From positions 17,923,001 through 17,987,000 of the forward strand of contig OX344765.1 in the NCBI GenBank assembly GCA_947034895.1: a stretch of DNA of 64,000 bases. Reading direction: 5' to 3'. Numbering within the stretch: position 1 is the stretch's first letter; each line of letters starts with the position of its first letter. Under the pieces are notes generated by a model. It ran no database searches. It was not told the origin of the DNA and saw only the letters and a program-made list of their open reading frames with translations. The position numbers and the translations under genes were made by a program. The DNA is from Rhytidiadelphus loreus (taxonomy: Eukaryota; Streptophyta; Bryopsida; Hypnales; Hylocomiaceae). Below, piece after piece: positions 1 through 12,229 of the stretch.

Positions 1-28
1 CACTTTGGTCCCCTAGGGCGTTTAGGGG
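1..28. mobile_element. right end of a piggyBac-like TTAA element
   Basis: The window opens inside an element whose right end reads GGGCGTTTAGGGG, followed directly by TTAA at 29-32. The same terminal pattern closes the elements at 20701-21641 and 46264-47219. The left end lies outside the window, so only this terminus is visible. Confidence 0.45.
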
Positions 29-32
29 TTAA

Positions 33-2100
33 CAATGTTTTAGGAGCTAGATGAGGTGAGGCAAATGTTGCAACGAATTTTTTTGGTTTTGATAAGTTAT
101 CCCAAAAATTGGATCGGAAGTCCTCCCAAGGAATTCATATCCGGTTTAGGGATAAGTTAAAACCGGAAATTAGACGAGGAATGGAGTTAGGTTTCTAACC
201 GGATTCTAAACAGACACGGAATCTGTCCGGATTGGATTTGATTGGAACGGATTAGGTCTATCTGGAGCAGATTAGTTCTGTGACTTCTGTCAGAACGGAT
301 TAGGTCAGAACGGATTAGGTTGGAGCGGATTAGGTCATGATGACCTAATTGGGACCCTGGGACTATATAAAGGATGGCCGCGCCAGTTGGTACCCCTTTT
401 GCGTCCTTGTTCGCTGAGACTTGTACTCGCGCCTGCGTTGAGTTATACATCCGCTTTGTGATTTTTCTTCGAGTTTGTGAAGTAGAGCGTCAGTAGTGAA
501 GAATTTTTTTGCACTACGAGGTTGGACTTCCGTAGTTGCAGGTTTTGTTGCTTTCCGGTCAAGACTAGAAGAGGGAAAGGAAGGAACGGAACGGAAGGAG
601 GGAAAAGATGTAACTCCCCAATTGAAGAAGGAATGGAAGTCAGAGCGGACCGGATCTCCTGAGCACATCGAGTTGGATTTGTCACCAGAGCATCCGGATT
701 CTGTTGTCGGGGAGCGGAGCAGAAATCTGCAGGAGACCTTTGATCAGCTTCCGCCCGAGGCTATTTGTGTCACACTGAACGTGGGAATGGGGGCTTAGTT
801 TAAAGTTCTTTTTGTAAATAGCGGATAGTGAACCGGACCGGATGATGTGTCCGGATTGCGAGTTAGAAACCGGACCGGATTAGGACCCAATTGTTAGTTA
901 GGAGCCAAACCGGATTAGATCCGGTCTACCAGTTAGGTTTAGCCTGAAAGTTCTACGCGGACTTTCTGGGGCGCTTTTCGCTTTTGGGATCTTCAAGTGT
1001 ATATAAAAACCATTATCTGCGGAGGAGAAGGAGAGTTAATCTTTTTGTATATTTTATTTGCTCCTTGTGTTTGTGTCTCTCCTGTGTTTGGCAGGGTAGC
1101 TTATTGAGGAGTTAGGAGCGCACATGAGCATTTGATGAATGATTTCTCCCCTTGGTGGTCTTGTTTTAATTCTAAGTGCATGAGAGCGGGTAATAAGAGT
1201 TGGGAGTATATTCTAGTGCCTCAGCAATTCTGAGGTTTAGTATTCCGGGTGAGAGAGCCGTTGTTAGGCTAGGTGGATAGGGAGGGATTCCTTAGTCGTG
1301 CTCGAACTCCTGGGTGGGAAATTCAGTCGAGTGTCCGAACTCCTGTGAGGTCTCACTGCTGTAGTGGTGAACAGAAGAATCTTAGTTGATGATGGAATGG
1401 ACGGATACACTTGCAACCGCCTAACTTCGTACGGTTGGAACTTGGCATCAAGGTCGTTGTAGTATGAACGGATCGTACGGGGGGTCTTTGTGTGACCTGT
1501 AAGTTGGATTACCCTTTAGTTTACTGTGAAGGATCAAACCGGATCCGAATTAGAGCAGGAGATTAGAGGATAGGACAATGGGTCTTCAGCCACTATAAGT
1601 CACGGAAAGAGCAGCGGGCTTGCCACTCTCAAAATCAAGTGGCAAACCCTCTGATGGTGAAACAAAAGTAAAACTAAACCGGATAGGATACTGGAGTAAG
1701 CGAAAGTGGACCGGAATGGATCGGTCTAAGGATAGTATTTTAGAACCGGAAGTTAGAAGGTTCTGGAATTGTTGTAGTTTTACGGACTGAATTACTTCAT
1801 GGTCCGGATTATGTCCTGGATCAAAAGTTGAAGAAAGTCTAGTAGTAATTTCTGCTAGTTGTGTTGTTTCCAGTTGCAGTACTAGGACCGAAAAGGTGGA
1901 GTTTGGAGACTGACTGAGCTTAGAATCATAAATAGGGTAGATACTTCACAGAATCTCGTGGGTTTGATCTTTAGAGTCACTTTTGTTATGCTCTAGAGTG
2001 GTTTTTGGGAGTATAATAGGGAAATTGCTTGCCTTGTGCTGCGCCAACAAACCTCAACCTTATCCCCAAAGGCATGGGGGCAGTTTCTTTCTTTGTAGAC
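33..2100. other. CCGGA-rich, repeat-derived tract without a clear gene
   Basis: This stretch is richer in G+C than the DNA that follows and is full of CCGGA/CCGGATT motifs on both strands. GGATTAGGT recurs at about 249, 297, 312 and 328. Two TATA-like boxes stand at 364-371 and about 1003-1010. The open frame at 496-798 (100 residues, charged, no recognised motif) follows the first box. The layout could be a retroelement LTR or leader, but I see no primer-binding site, polypurine tract or pol motif, so this remains a guess. Confidence 0.35.
329..371 (+). promoter_or_regulatory. palindrome next to a TATA box
   Basis: ATTAGGTCAT at 329-338 and its exact reverse complement at 340-349 are separated by one base. 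TATATAAA follows at 364-371. A two-fold symmetric site 15 bases before a TATA box fits a core promoter with a dimer-binding operator, but no transcript evidence is available and no recognisable gene lies downstream. Confidence 0.3.
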
Positions 2101-5100
2101 TTTTTCATTTGGAATATGAAAAATCTTCAATTCAATGCTAGTGCCTTTTATAAATCAAAATGGGATTTTTTGAGAAGTTGTAGTGATTTTCGATGATATA
2201 TATACATTTTAAGTGTAGATACTAATTGTCATCCTTCACATGTCAACCTTTGTTTTGTGTAATTCCAATATGTATTGTAATTCTATTAAAAAAAAATTGT
2301 TTTAGAATCCAAATTATATGTATATATGAAAAAAAATTAATTTACTATATATATTTTTTATGATATGAAAGTAATTTGAAGTTTCATTGTTAGACAATTG
2401 TGCTATTTTTTCAAAATAAATTTGAAGTTCTTCTAACTCAAGTGTTAATCTATTAAAGGTTGTGGTCAATTCTGGATGCAGGCATGACTTTTTGAGGTCC
2501 TGGGCTAAACATGAAAAAAAAATATAAAACCGTGATAAATTCCAAAGATTTGACCGTACCAATGGAAAAAAGAGTTAATGCTTGGGGCTCTACAATAATT
2601 TTTTGTTAATTGATAGTTTCCAATTTAAATATTATAATCCATCTCTATGTTTGAATATGCTCAAATGTGCATGCATACAAATGAGCTACGTTTTGGGAGC
2701 GTGTTTTTTTATAACAAATTCTTTTTAGTGTTATGATGAGGAGCAACTCACTCATGGACTATATAGAACTCCAAATTGGAGTTTTCTACACCCAACTCAT
2801 TTGTTTTCAATGCCAACATAGAATTCAATTAAACCTTAGTAGCTGGTTGTTCTATATCCAACAAAAGAATGCAGCAAGTTATGCAACACAAAGAGACATG
2901 GAGAGAGCAAACCTCAATTTGCACCACAATAACTTATTCATAGATTAAATGCTAGTTCAGGTTGAGGGGTCAAAATTGGTGCCAACTCTATCATTGAAAC
3001 ACACCAAACACATCGACTATAAGTATTCTCATTGAGTGTTCAAAACTAAGTAACTCCTAATATTGAACCTGAATGTAGTGACGTGCAAGCAATATCTAAC
3101 CATGTACACTTGTCATGATGGTAGTCTAGATGCTAAGCAAACTCCCTATGTCACGTCATGCTTGACATCCTTTGTTCATTTGTTGCAATGAATGGAATAC
3201 TGCAAAATGAGTGGCATTGCCTTCATAGACATAGAAGACTTATGGGTCTTTCTTGCAATCACCCTTACCTCAAACAAAGAGGATTATGCATTAAATTGTG
3301 AAACGGAAATTATACAAGCAAATTTTGGATGCGACACAAGGCAACTTGATCAACAAGTGATGGAATGAAATAAGGGCATTTCGCAAAGATTGCTTACCAA
3401 TGTATGAAGGACATTCCAAGTAGAGCTAGGTGCAAGTTTCTTAAGCGTGAAAGAATTCAAAGTATTTGTTAGTGCACAAACAAATATCATGCATTGTAGG
3501 TAGATCTAATAAGTCCGTTGCTTGCAGGTATGACAAACTTAGCCCATATTATTAGTTTTAAGTCCGTTGCTTGCAAGTACGACAAACTTAACCCATATTA
3601 TTAGTTTTATGTGGAACATGGTTCATGAAGGCAAAATAGGGCTAAGGTGGAACCCAGTCAAGTTAGTTGCTATGTATCTCTAGTATGGTAAAGGTACCCC
3701 ACGAGAAAGTAAGCTAAATGCAGTTGGAATTCTTTAAGTGTTAGCAATTTCACCCCAAATCTCTTCAAAATCTCCTTGTGAATACTGAAGGCATTAGCAA
3801 TAGATGAATCTTAGTAAAAAAATACACTTGGAGCCACTATTTCTTTGTGGAAATGTGAATGTTGTAGTAAGACCAATTTTAGTCACCAATGTCAACTTTG
3901 CCCATCTTCTGCAAATACGGGATCTAGATTGGAGACATGGATATTTTGGCAATCTACTACTCCAAGACTCGATTAGTCACAACTCTATCAAGAACAATGG
4001 AATCACCATCAATTGCTAGAAAGTAAACCCCTTTGGTATCCTGCTAATGGATTACTACCATTTGACAATCCATATGCACTTGCATGTGCGGTGTCCTTCA
4101 CAATTGCTCATGAATGATGTCCAAGCTTGTTGGAAATCTTTTTCATTGCTTACTTGTAGTTCCAATTGCATAGAGCCCACAAGCTAGCAAATCATCAAAG
4201 AGATAATGCAAGGTGAAGTAATTATTATAAGTTGTATACACATGTATAAATTTTTTGTATACTTATTCATATATGATGCTTATACAATTAACAAACAACA
4301 ATCTTATTCTATCTTGAAGTGGTACATCCTACCAATTATATTATTACATTCCCTCATACCTTGGGCCAAATGTGGTTGTAGCTTGAAGTCTAAAGTTTTT
4401 CCAAAGCAAAAGCTTCTCAATCCGACAACAGTTTGCTCATATTAAAGAACTAGCCTTGCTTTGAAAAGATGAAGAGAAATTGTCTAGTGGTTCTAATGAG
4501 CATCCCATGTCTAGGTAAATCTTCACCTTGTTGAAATTGGAAACATTATGCCTTAAACCTTATCCTATAATCTCTTATTCACTAGGATCCATTGCATTAA
4601 GAAGTTGGAATGAAGATAGGAGCATTTCAATTTTGAGTGTGATTTGTGGCTTTTGAAAATCTACATGAATGCTTCGGATTGTTCACACCTTATTGCATTA
4701 ATTTATGGTCTTCTATGTTAAACTATCTTGCATTCAACAAGTGACGGATGGTTTCGACCACTCAATTCTATCCTAGCGGAAGTATGCAAGAAATGGCAAG
4801 GAAAATGTTCAACCCAAGAGTGTTGACACGAAGGTTCAGTCACTTAAGCCTAAGCAAAAGTATGTCTAAAAGTAAAAGCCTAGCGGTAGACCTAACAATG
4901 TAGGTGGAAAACAAGTTGTCATTGGTGGTGGGCAAATAATCTAAGAGAGGTGTAGGAATCAATTGCAAGAAAGGCTAAATGAGCATATATATGCTAAGAG
5001 AAGGTTGACATTCTAATATATATAGGGATTGCGTTTGTAGCACTTGTACATGTGCAAAAGTGTGGGGCAAGAGGTGACCAAGGTAGGGCACAAAGAGATG

Positions 5101-5645
5101 GTTGAAGTTGTGGAGCAATCGGCACTGGGGGCGTGGATGAAATCTCAGACATGCCAAAGTCCCTTGAACTGCTTCCACCGGATTTGAGGGGATTTTCATT
5201 GCTAGCTACCATAGCTTGTTTGAACCAACCATTGACTATAAGAAATCCATATCTAAGTTGAACAAATTTTGAGGACATCCAATGTAACAACTTGTGTTTT
5301 TATATCAACAATGACCTCCAATGTAACATCCAAGTTGATGTTTGTGGCAAGCAAGTAAGAGGGGAGTACCTCTGTATGTAGCGCCTTTAATTTGGGAGTT
5401 GTTGGACATTAATTTGGAACACAAATGGGATCCAACCTTACATGATTTGGGGAGTGAAAGTCACCATGGCTTATCAAGCGGTGCAAATTTTGTTGACACC
5501 AGTGGTCTCTTTGCTCGGCAAACTCAACATTTATTTCCTTGTTCTAGAACCTCAAAGAGTTGTAAAGTATACCAAGTCTAATTGACATGCTTGGATGTGG
5601 CCCTTATTGTAGCAGCAAATGTTTAGGAGAAAGACCCCTAAAGCT
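2101..5645. other. AT-rich intergenic DNA, no supported gene
   Basis: Only short open frames occur (71-98 codons), none with a recognisable motif. The stretch includes the 49 bp direct repeat noted separately. The frame at 5342-5581 lies just before the transposase remnant and might be part of the same decayed element, but I cannot recognise it. Confidence 0.4.
3511..3608. repeat. two tandem 49 bp units
   Basis: A unit beginning AAGTCCGTTGCTTGCA starts at 3511 and again at 3560, with about four differences between copies. This looks like simple tandem duplication. Confidence 0.7.
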
Positions 5646-6363
5646 AGCAATCATCTCCCAGCCAATACTTTATTCAAGCCCATTGACTACTTCCTCCTCT
5701 TTGGGGACAAGGTACTATAATGGAAGTTTGTGCATGAAAACAACAACCATACTAATTACACTGATCCAACAACCAAGAAGTGGAAGGGTGGTAAATTGGC
5801 ATCAAAGCCAATTACCCTTGAAGAATTTCAACAATTTGTTGCTTTATGGGTGTTAGAGATCAACCCTCCATACATGATTATTGGCAACGGGGACATAGTA
5901 CTCTATTTTGCGAGGATAACACAAGTACCGTGTCTCAATGTAATTTGAGTACATCTTACGGTGTTTGCACATGACATCAAGATTTGACTCTATAATCAGC
6001 AAACGTAGCCCTAACTATGACCCAATTAGCATGTGAAAATGAATTTTGGAGCATGTGGAGGCAAAGTTCCAACAATCTTGGAACCTATCCCCATACATCA
6101 TGGTTGACGAATGCATATTAAGTCCTACAACAACTGCTTTTGTTCTTTCAAGCAATACCCCCTTGCCAAGCCAATTACCCATAGCATCAAAATTTGGACA
6201 ATGGCATATTTGAGTACTAGACATGTATATAAATAGCAAAACTACAAGAGGAAAAGATAATGTACAATATAGAGGACGAGATGGAGCGAAGATGGAACAC
6301 ATATTGGCATGGCATGGTAGGTGGTTAGCCACTTGCCAAAGGAACTTGAAAGAAAATGGTACA
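5646..6363 (+). pseudogene. decayed piggyBac-type transposase
   Basis: Part 1 (about 5660-5948) reads PIDYFLLF, an in-frame stop, WKFVHENNNHTNYTD and then PITLEEFQQFVALWV. This matches the piggyBac (DDE_Tnp_1_7) layout: a P-x-x-Y-F-x-L-F segment, a T/N-N-x-Y segment, then (P)-x-T-x-E-E-F and a hydrophobic stretch. Part 2, in another frame from about 6070, reads PYIMVDECIL, where the family has its first catalytic Asp in a V-D-E context, followed by a segment resembling the K-x-W...GY-V-x-D-x-x-Y-x-G region with a stop inside it. At least two stops and one frame change mean it cannot be active. The family call is by pattern recognition only. Its relevance is that several TTAA-flanked elements lie in the same window. 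Confidence 0.5.
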
Positions 6364-6579
6364 CCATGACTCTGTCTATAAGATGTATATGCCATATATT
6401 AGTACTTGTATGATACATACAAGTAAAGTATTTCCGTAAATGTATTTATCATATAAGTACAACGTATCAATATTCATATATTGCGTATAGATTAAGCATA
6501 TCCATATTCATCTAATTCATATATAAATATTGTATAAGTCTTTCACAATACCATAGAGGCCATATGAAACCAAGGTTCA

Positions 6580-8990
6580 TAGGGCGTCTAGACGTCTAGC
6601 GTTTGCAGGTACTGACCTCAGGACGTCTTTTGACATGCTCCGACCACTGGACGATCAAATGGATGATTTTTTTGACGGCTCATAGCGAACGGGCAAGTTG
6701 TGGACAAGCCATCCACCCCTTCTAACGGTTTGACGATCCATCCGACCCTTTGATGGCCTGTCCAACCCTCTGATTGTCCGTAGTAAAATGTCACAAAACT
6801 TGATTTTTAGAATTGTTTTACGCATAGTAAAATGTCTTTTCTCAAAAACTTTGAGCTACAAAAAGGTTGGAAATGAAGTCAAGCTTCACTTCCAAAAATC
6901 TGTTTCAAGTTTCGACCTTCTCTCAAAAAGTTATGGACCATTTTTCAAGGCTGAGTTTGAAAATGGCCAAAGAAACACCGTCTGCTCCTCCGACCCACCA
7001 TCCGCCCATCTGATGGTCCATCTGACCCATATCCGACCCTTTGATGACCTGTCCGCCCCTCCAACCGTCTGTAGTAAAATGTCACAAAACTTGATTTTCA
7101 TACCTGTTTTACGCATAGTAAAATATCTTTTTTCAAAAAACTTTGAACTACAAAAAAGTTAGAAATAAAGCCAAGCTTCACCTCCAAAAATCCATTTCAA
7201 GTTTCAACCTTCAAGAAAAAATTTATGAACCATTTTCCAAGGCAATGTTTGAAAATGGCCAAAGAAGCACCGTCCCACCCTCTGACCTCCCAACCACTCC
7301 TCCAACCCACCATCCGCCCATCTGACAGCCCATCCGACCCTCCCATCGTCCGTAGTAAAATGTCACAAAACTTGATTTTCATACCTGTTTTACGCATAGT
7401 AAAATATCTTTTTTCAAAAAACTTTGAACTACAAAAAGGTTGAAAATGAAGCCAAGCTTCACCCGCATAAATTCGTTTTAAGTTTTGGCCTTTCAACAAA
7501 ATGCTATGGACCATTTTCCAAGGCTGTTTTTGAAAATGGCCAAAGAAACACCGTCCGACCCTCTAACCTTCCATCCGCTCTTCCAACCCCCCGTCCGCCC
7601 ATCTGACGGTTCATCCAACCCTCCGATGGCCCGTCTGACCCTCTGATGGTCCATAGTAAAATGTCACAGAACTTGATTTTCAGACTTATTTTACGCATAG
7701 TAAAATGTTTTTTTTCAAAAAACTTTGAACTATGAAAAGGATGGAAATGAAACCAAGTTTCACCTCCAAAAATCCGTTTTAAGTTTAGACCTTTTGTCAG
7801 AACGTTATGAACCATTTTCTAAAGTTGTGTTTGAAAATGGTCAAAGAAACGCCATCCAACCATCCGACCATCCGTAGTAAAATGTCACAAAACTTGATTT
7901 TCAGACCTGTTTTACGCATAGTAAAATATCTTTTTTCAAAAAGATTTGAACTACATAAAGGTTGGAAATGAATCCAAGCTTCACCTCCACAAATCTGTTT
8001 CAAGTTTTGACTTTACAGCAAAACGTTATGGACCATTTTCCAAGGCTGTTTTTGAAAATGGCCAAAGAAACACCGTCCGACCCTCCAACCCGCCATCTGC
8101 CCATCTGATAGTCCATCCGACCCTCCGACCGTCTGTAGTAAAATTGTCACAAAACTTGATTTTTAGACTTGTTTTATGCATAGTAAAATGTCTTTTTTCA
8201 GAAAACTTTGAACTAGAAAAAGGTTGGAAATGAAGCCAAGATTTACTTTCAAAAATACGTTTCAAGTTTGGACCTTTCCTCAAAAAGTTATGGACCATTT
8301 TCCAAGGCTATGTTTGAAAATGCCCAAAGAAACACCATTCAACCCTCCGATTGTCCGTCCGCTCCTTCAACCCCCCATCCACCCATTTGATGGTCCATCT
8401 GACCCTCTAATGGCTCGTCCGCCCATCTGACTCACATTCGACCCTTGAACGGCCCACCTGCCCTTCCGACCATCAGTAGTAAAATGTCACAAAACTTGAT
8501 TTTCAAACCTGATTTACACATAATAAGATGTCTTTTTTCAAAAAACTTCGAACTACAAATAAGTTGGAAATGAAGCCAAGTTTCAATTCCAAAAATTTGT
8601 TTTAAGTTTCGGCTTTCAAGAAAAAATTTATGGACCATTTTCCAAGGTTGGGTTTGAAAATGGCCATAGAAACACCGTCCGACCCTTTGACGAGCATGTC
8701 CGCCCCTCCGTAGTAAAATGTCACAAAACTTGATTTTCAGACCTATTTTACGCATAGTATAATGCCTTTTTTTTTAAACCTTGAGCTACAAAAAGGTTGG
8801 AAATGAAGCCAAGTTTCACCTCCAAAAATCCATTTCAAGTTTCGACCTTCAAACAAAAATTTATGGACCATTTTCCAAGGCTATGTTTGAAAATGGCTAT
8901 CTACGCTTTGGACCCCCATCTGCCCATCTAACCACTCGTCCATCTATCCCACATTCCCACCCCCATCCAATTGTATTGTACTAGTGGATT
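6580..8990 (+). repeat. tandem array of 225-340 bp units
   Basis: Eight units are visible. Each begins near GTAGTAAAATGTCAC (about 6782, 7074, 7350, 7651, 7876, 8138, 8480 and 8712). Every unit has a conserved AT-rich part (conserved blocks TTTTACGCATAGTAAAAT, CTTTGAACTACAAAAA and ATGGACCATTTTCCAAGG) and a C-rich part made of CCGACC/CCATC/CCGCCC-like words that varies in length. The many short open frames on both strands are by-products of the repeat. A further unit lies in inverse orientation at 11944-12229. Confidence 0.85.
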
Positions 8991-9675
8991 TCAAAAAGTA
9001 TAGATCTACTTTTTGAGACTGCTATTTAATACTACAAGCATCCTATATAGCAATAATGTATACAAAGAAAGGGTAATTCAATTTACTCTTTTATACATTT
9101 AAATATGCATTGTAAATGCTATACCCTAAATTCTAGCCCCTAAACCCTAAATCCTAAACCTTGAATTTTACATTAGTGAACAAACACATTGATGTAATGT
9201 GCGGATTATGTTTGACTTTTTATTCTTTTAAAATGTGATTATCATGATGTACTACATATGGATTTTTGTACACCTCATAAATTTATTCATATATGTTTTC
9301 AACATGTTCTTGGTTTCTACATCAATTATGGTGTGCCAATTTACAAATGTGAAACATACAATTATAATTTGAAGTGTTTTTCTTTAAGTTTTGTTGTAAA
9401 ATGCATTAATAGTTTGGAACATCAAAGTATATATAGTACAAGCAATTGTATTATTTTATAATTGTATTAGAAGATGCTACAAAAAATGCTTGAAGTACTT
9501 TAATGTAATTTAATGTTGTTCAAGATTAAACATTGCATTTATACAACAAAAATATAATTGAAGTTATTTTTTTACACCCTTATACCTATAAATTGTAAAT
9601 CATCAACAATATATCCCATACAAAAAATATTGGTGCTTAGATAGTTTAAAATATAATCGACCTTCAAACATGATG
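8699..9675 (+). repeat. left arm of a ~1 kb inverted repeat
   Basis: The segment from 8699 to about 9599 is the reverse complement of 11329-12229 with no length change: mirrored positions sum to 20928 throughout. The open frames at 8781-8984 and 9258-9461 reappear with identical translations at 11944-12147 and 11467-11670 on the other strand. The arm continues to about 9675, matching 10656-10739 inverted with few differences. Its outer part is the last unit of the tandem array. It contains a telomere-like run, CCCCTAAACCCTAAATCC, near 9137. Confidence 0.9.
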
Positions 9676-10655
9676 ACTCTTTGCATATGACTATCATGAC
9701 CCTCATTTATATACATTTGTAATGGATCTCTACATGAAAAATAACATGTTCAATTAATCTTGTTGTAAATGTGAAATGTGCAATTGTGATTAAATAATTT
9801 GTATGATTAGTATATTTTTTGGAACATCTTTAAAAAAATTGAAATCATTTTAATAAATTTTTTGTTTTTCATCATACGAGAACCTCTTATTTTTTATTTT
9901 TCTAAGAATAAATATTAAAAAAAATTTCAAACCCAATTTATTTGCGTAAAATAAAGACTAGAAATGTCTAAGAAAATGTTTTTTTTCCATCTCAATTATT
10001 TCTTTCATTAGAAAAACATTATATTTGCTACCTTTTTTTATTAAACTACATTTCATAAATAAATTTTTTAAATATTTTCACATTCAAATTTTGAAAATCA
10101 AATAATGGGACAAGTAAGAAAACTTTTAATCCTACAAAATCCTAATTTGCAAAATATTGAGATTTGTTTCACCCTACAAAGAATTTGCCATTAAAAATTT
10201 GAAAAAGACTCATAGTGTCTTCTTAGTACTTTGGGGGTTAATGATTAAAAGTACTAGGTTTCATCTCAAAAAGTAGTTTTTTAAATATTTCAAAAGATTT
10301 CGATACAACTATCAATATCAGTTAACAAAACCCAAAATATTAGTACAAATAGAATTATAAATGTGTGCCACAAACTTATACCCAAAGAATTGTAGTAACA
10401 ATAAAAAAGAATGCATGTACAGATGATTTTATAGAAAATTACGTAATTTAAAACCTTAAAGAATACAATGTCAATTGAATTGAAAGAAGAAAAACTATAT
10501 AGTTAGACTTTTAGTAATATATATAATTAATCAAGGATGCTAAAACTCTCACAATATAATTGCAAGAAAATCTTTCATCTAATTGAATAATGACCAACTC
10601 AATCTTCTAAGTGAAAATAAGGAATTCAAAAGAGTTGAAGGGGCCATAGAGGGAT
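9676..10655. other. AT-rich spacer between the inverted arms
   Basis: About 980 bp of very AT-rich sequence separates the arms. No open frame of note and no coding motif is visible in it. Together with the arms it would form the loop of a foldback structure. Confidence 0.6.
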
Positions 10656-12229
10656 CATCATGTTTGAAGGTTGTTAATATTTTAAACTATCTAAGCACTA
10701 ATATTTTTTGTATGGGATATATTGTTGATGATTTACAATCACGGGGAGGACACTCTCCACGTTTTAGCAACCAACGTGCGGCGGAAAAAGTAATACAAGT
10801 AATACAGGTAATACACCTTAAAAAATATATATATTCAAAAAAAATATTATGGATAAATTTTACTATTTTAGATGTTTATGTTTTGAATTATTGGTATTTT
10901 TTTATGCTAATAGTAATTAGTTATAAATTTTTGAAGAAAAAAGATACACTGTAAAGCTGAAAATAACTTTCACGCCTCTAAATTATATAAGAAAAAAATT
11001 TGAAAAATGAAAAAAAAATTCTATAGAATAGCTTTCTGTTGAAAGTTTATTTTGGTTGAATATAGATGTAATAGTCATCTTCATGTGAGCTCTATAAATA
11101 TTTTAGTTGGAGAACATGCCATTTTAGTTCATTTTTCAACCCTTTCTAGACAATATATCTTATGTTATTTGGAATTGAAATTTTTGTCAATAGAAACCTT
11201 TAGTCATTGTTAAACAAAGCTCAAAATTTTAGGATGAAATTATAGTTTATTCAAGGTGTATTACATGTATTACTTTTTCCCCTGCCACATGTGGGTATCC
11301 CAAATGTAGTGAGAGTGTCCTCCCCATGTTTACAATTTATAGGTATAAGGGTGTAAAAAAATAACTTCAATTATATTTTTGTTGTATAAATGCAATGTTT
11401 AATCTTGAACAACATTAAATTACATTAAAGTACTTCAAGCATTTTTTGTAGCATCTTCTAATACAATTATAAAATAATACAATTGCTTGTACTATATATA
11501 CTTTGATGTTCCAAACTATTAATGCATTTTACAACAAAACTTAAAGAAAAACACTTCAAATTATAATTGTATGTTTCACATTTGTAAATTGGCACACCAT
11601 AATTGATGTAGAAACCAAGAACATGTTGAAAACATATATGAATAAATTTATGAGGTGTACAAAAATCCATATGTAGTACATCATGATAATCACATTTTAA
11701 AAGAATAAAAAGTCAAACATAATCCGCACATTACATCAATGTGTTTGTTCACTAATGTAAAATTCAAGGTTTAGGATTTAGGGTTTAGGGGCTAGAATTT
11801 AGGGTATAGCATTTACAATGCATATTTAAATGTATAAAAGAGTAAATTGAATTACCCTTTCTTTGTATACATTATTGCTATATAGGATGCTTGTAGTATT
11901 AAATAGCAGTCTCAAAAAGTAGATCTATACTTTTTGAAATCCACTAGTACAATACAATTGGATGGGGGTGGGAATGTGGGATAGATGGACGAGTGGTTAG
12001 ATGGGCAGATGGGGGTCCAAAGCGTAGATAGCCATTTTCAAACATAGCCTTGGAAAATGGTCCATAAATTTTTGTTTGAAGGTCGAAACTTGAAATGGAT
12101 TTTTGGAGGTGAAACTTGGCTTCATTTCCAACCTTTTTGTAGCTCAAGGTTTAAAAAAAAAGGCATTATACTATGCGTAAAATAGGTCTGAAAATCAAGT
12201 TTTGTGACATTTTACTACGGAGGGGCGGA
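10656..12229 (-). repeat. right arm of the inverted repeat, split by an insertion
   Basis: The reverse complement of 8699-9675 is present in two pieces, 10656-10739 and 11329-12229, separated by the hAT-like element at 10740-11328. Removing the element and one copy of the duplicated TTTACAAT restores collinearity with the left arm. The outer end stops within one unit of the tandem array: TCCGCCCC matches, and the next base differs. Confidence 0.88.
10740..11328. mobile_element. 589 bp non-autonomous hAT-like element
   Basis: The ends are CACGGGGAGGACACTCTC (left) and, read inward on the other strand, CATGGGGAGGACACTCTC (right): 17 of 18 bases agree. The subterminal regions also pair (AAAAAGTAATACA and GTAATACACCTT on each side), giving a longer imperfect inverted repeat of about 80 bases. 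The element is flanked on both sides by TTTACAAT (10732-10739 and 11329-11336). The left arm of the large inverted repeat shows the uninterrupted site. An 8 bp duplication and CA-start termini fit the hAT superfamily. No transposase is inside. Confidence 0.85.

Noticed and set aside
6788..8755. many 60-125 codon frames on both strands
   Set aside because: All repeat with the tandem array and carry the same sequence in different frames; they are products of the repeat.
9137..9155. chromosome end or interstitial telomere
   Set aside because: Only two or three degenerate CCCTAAA units are present here (mirrored at about 11773-11790), far too few for a telomere.
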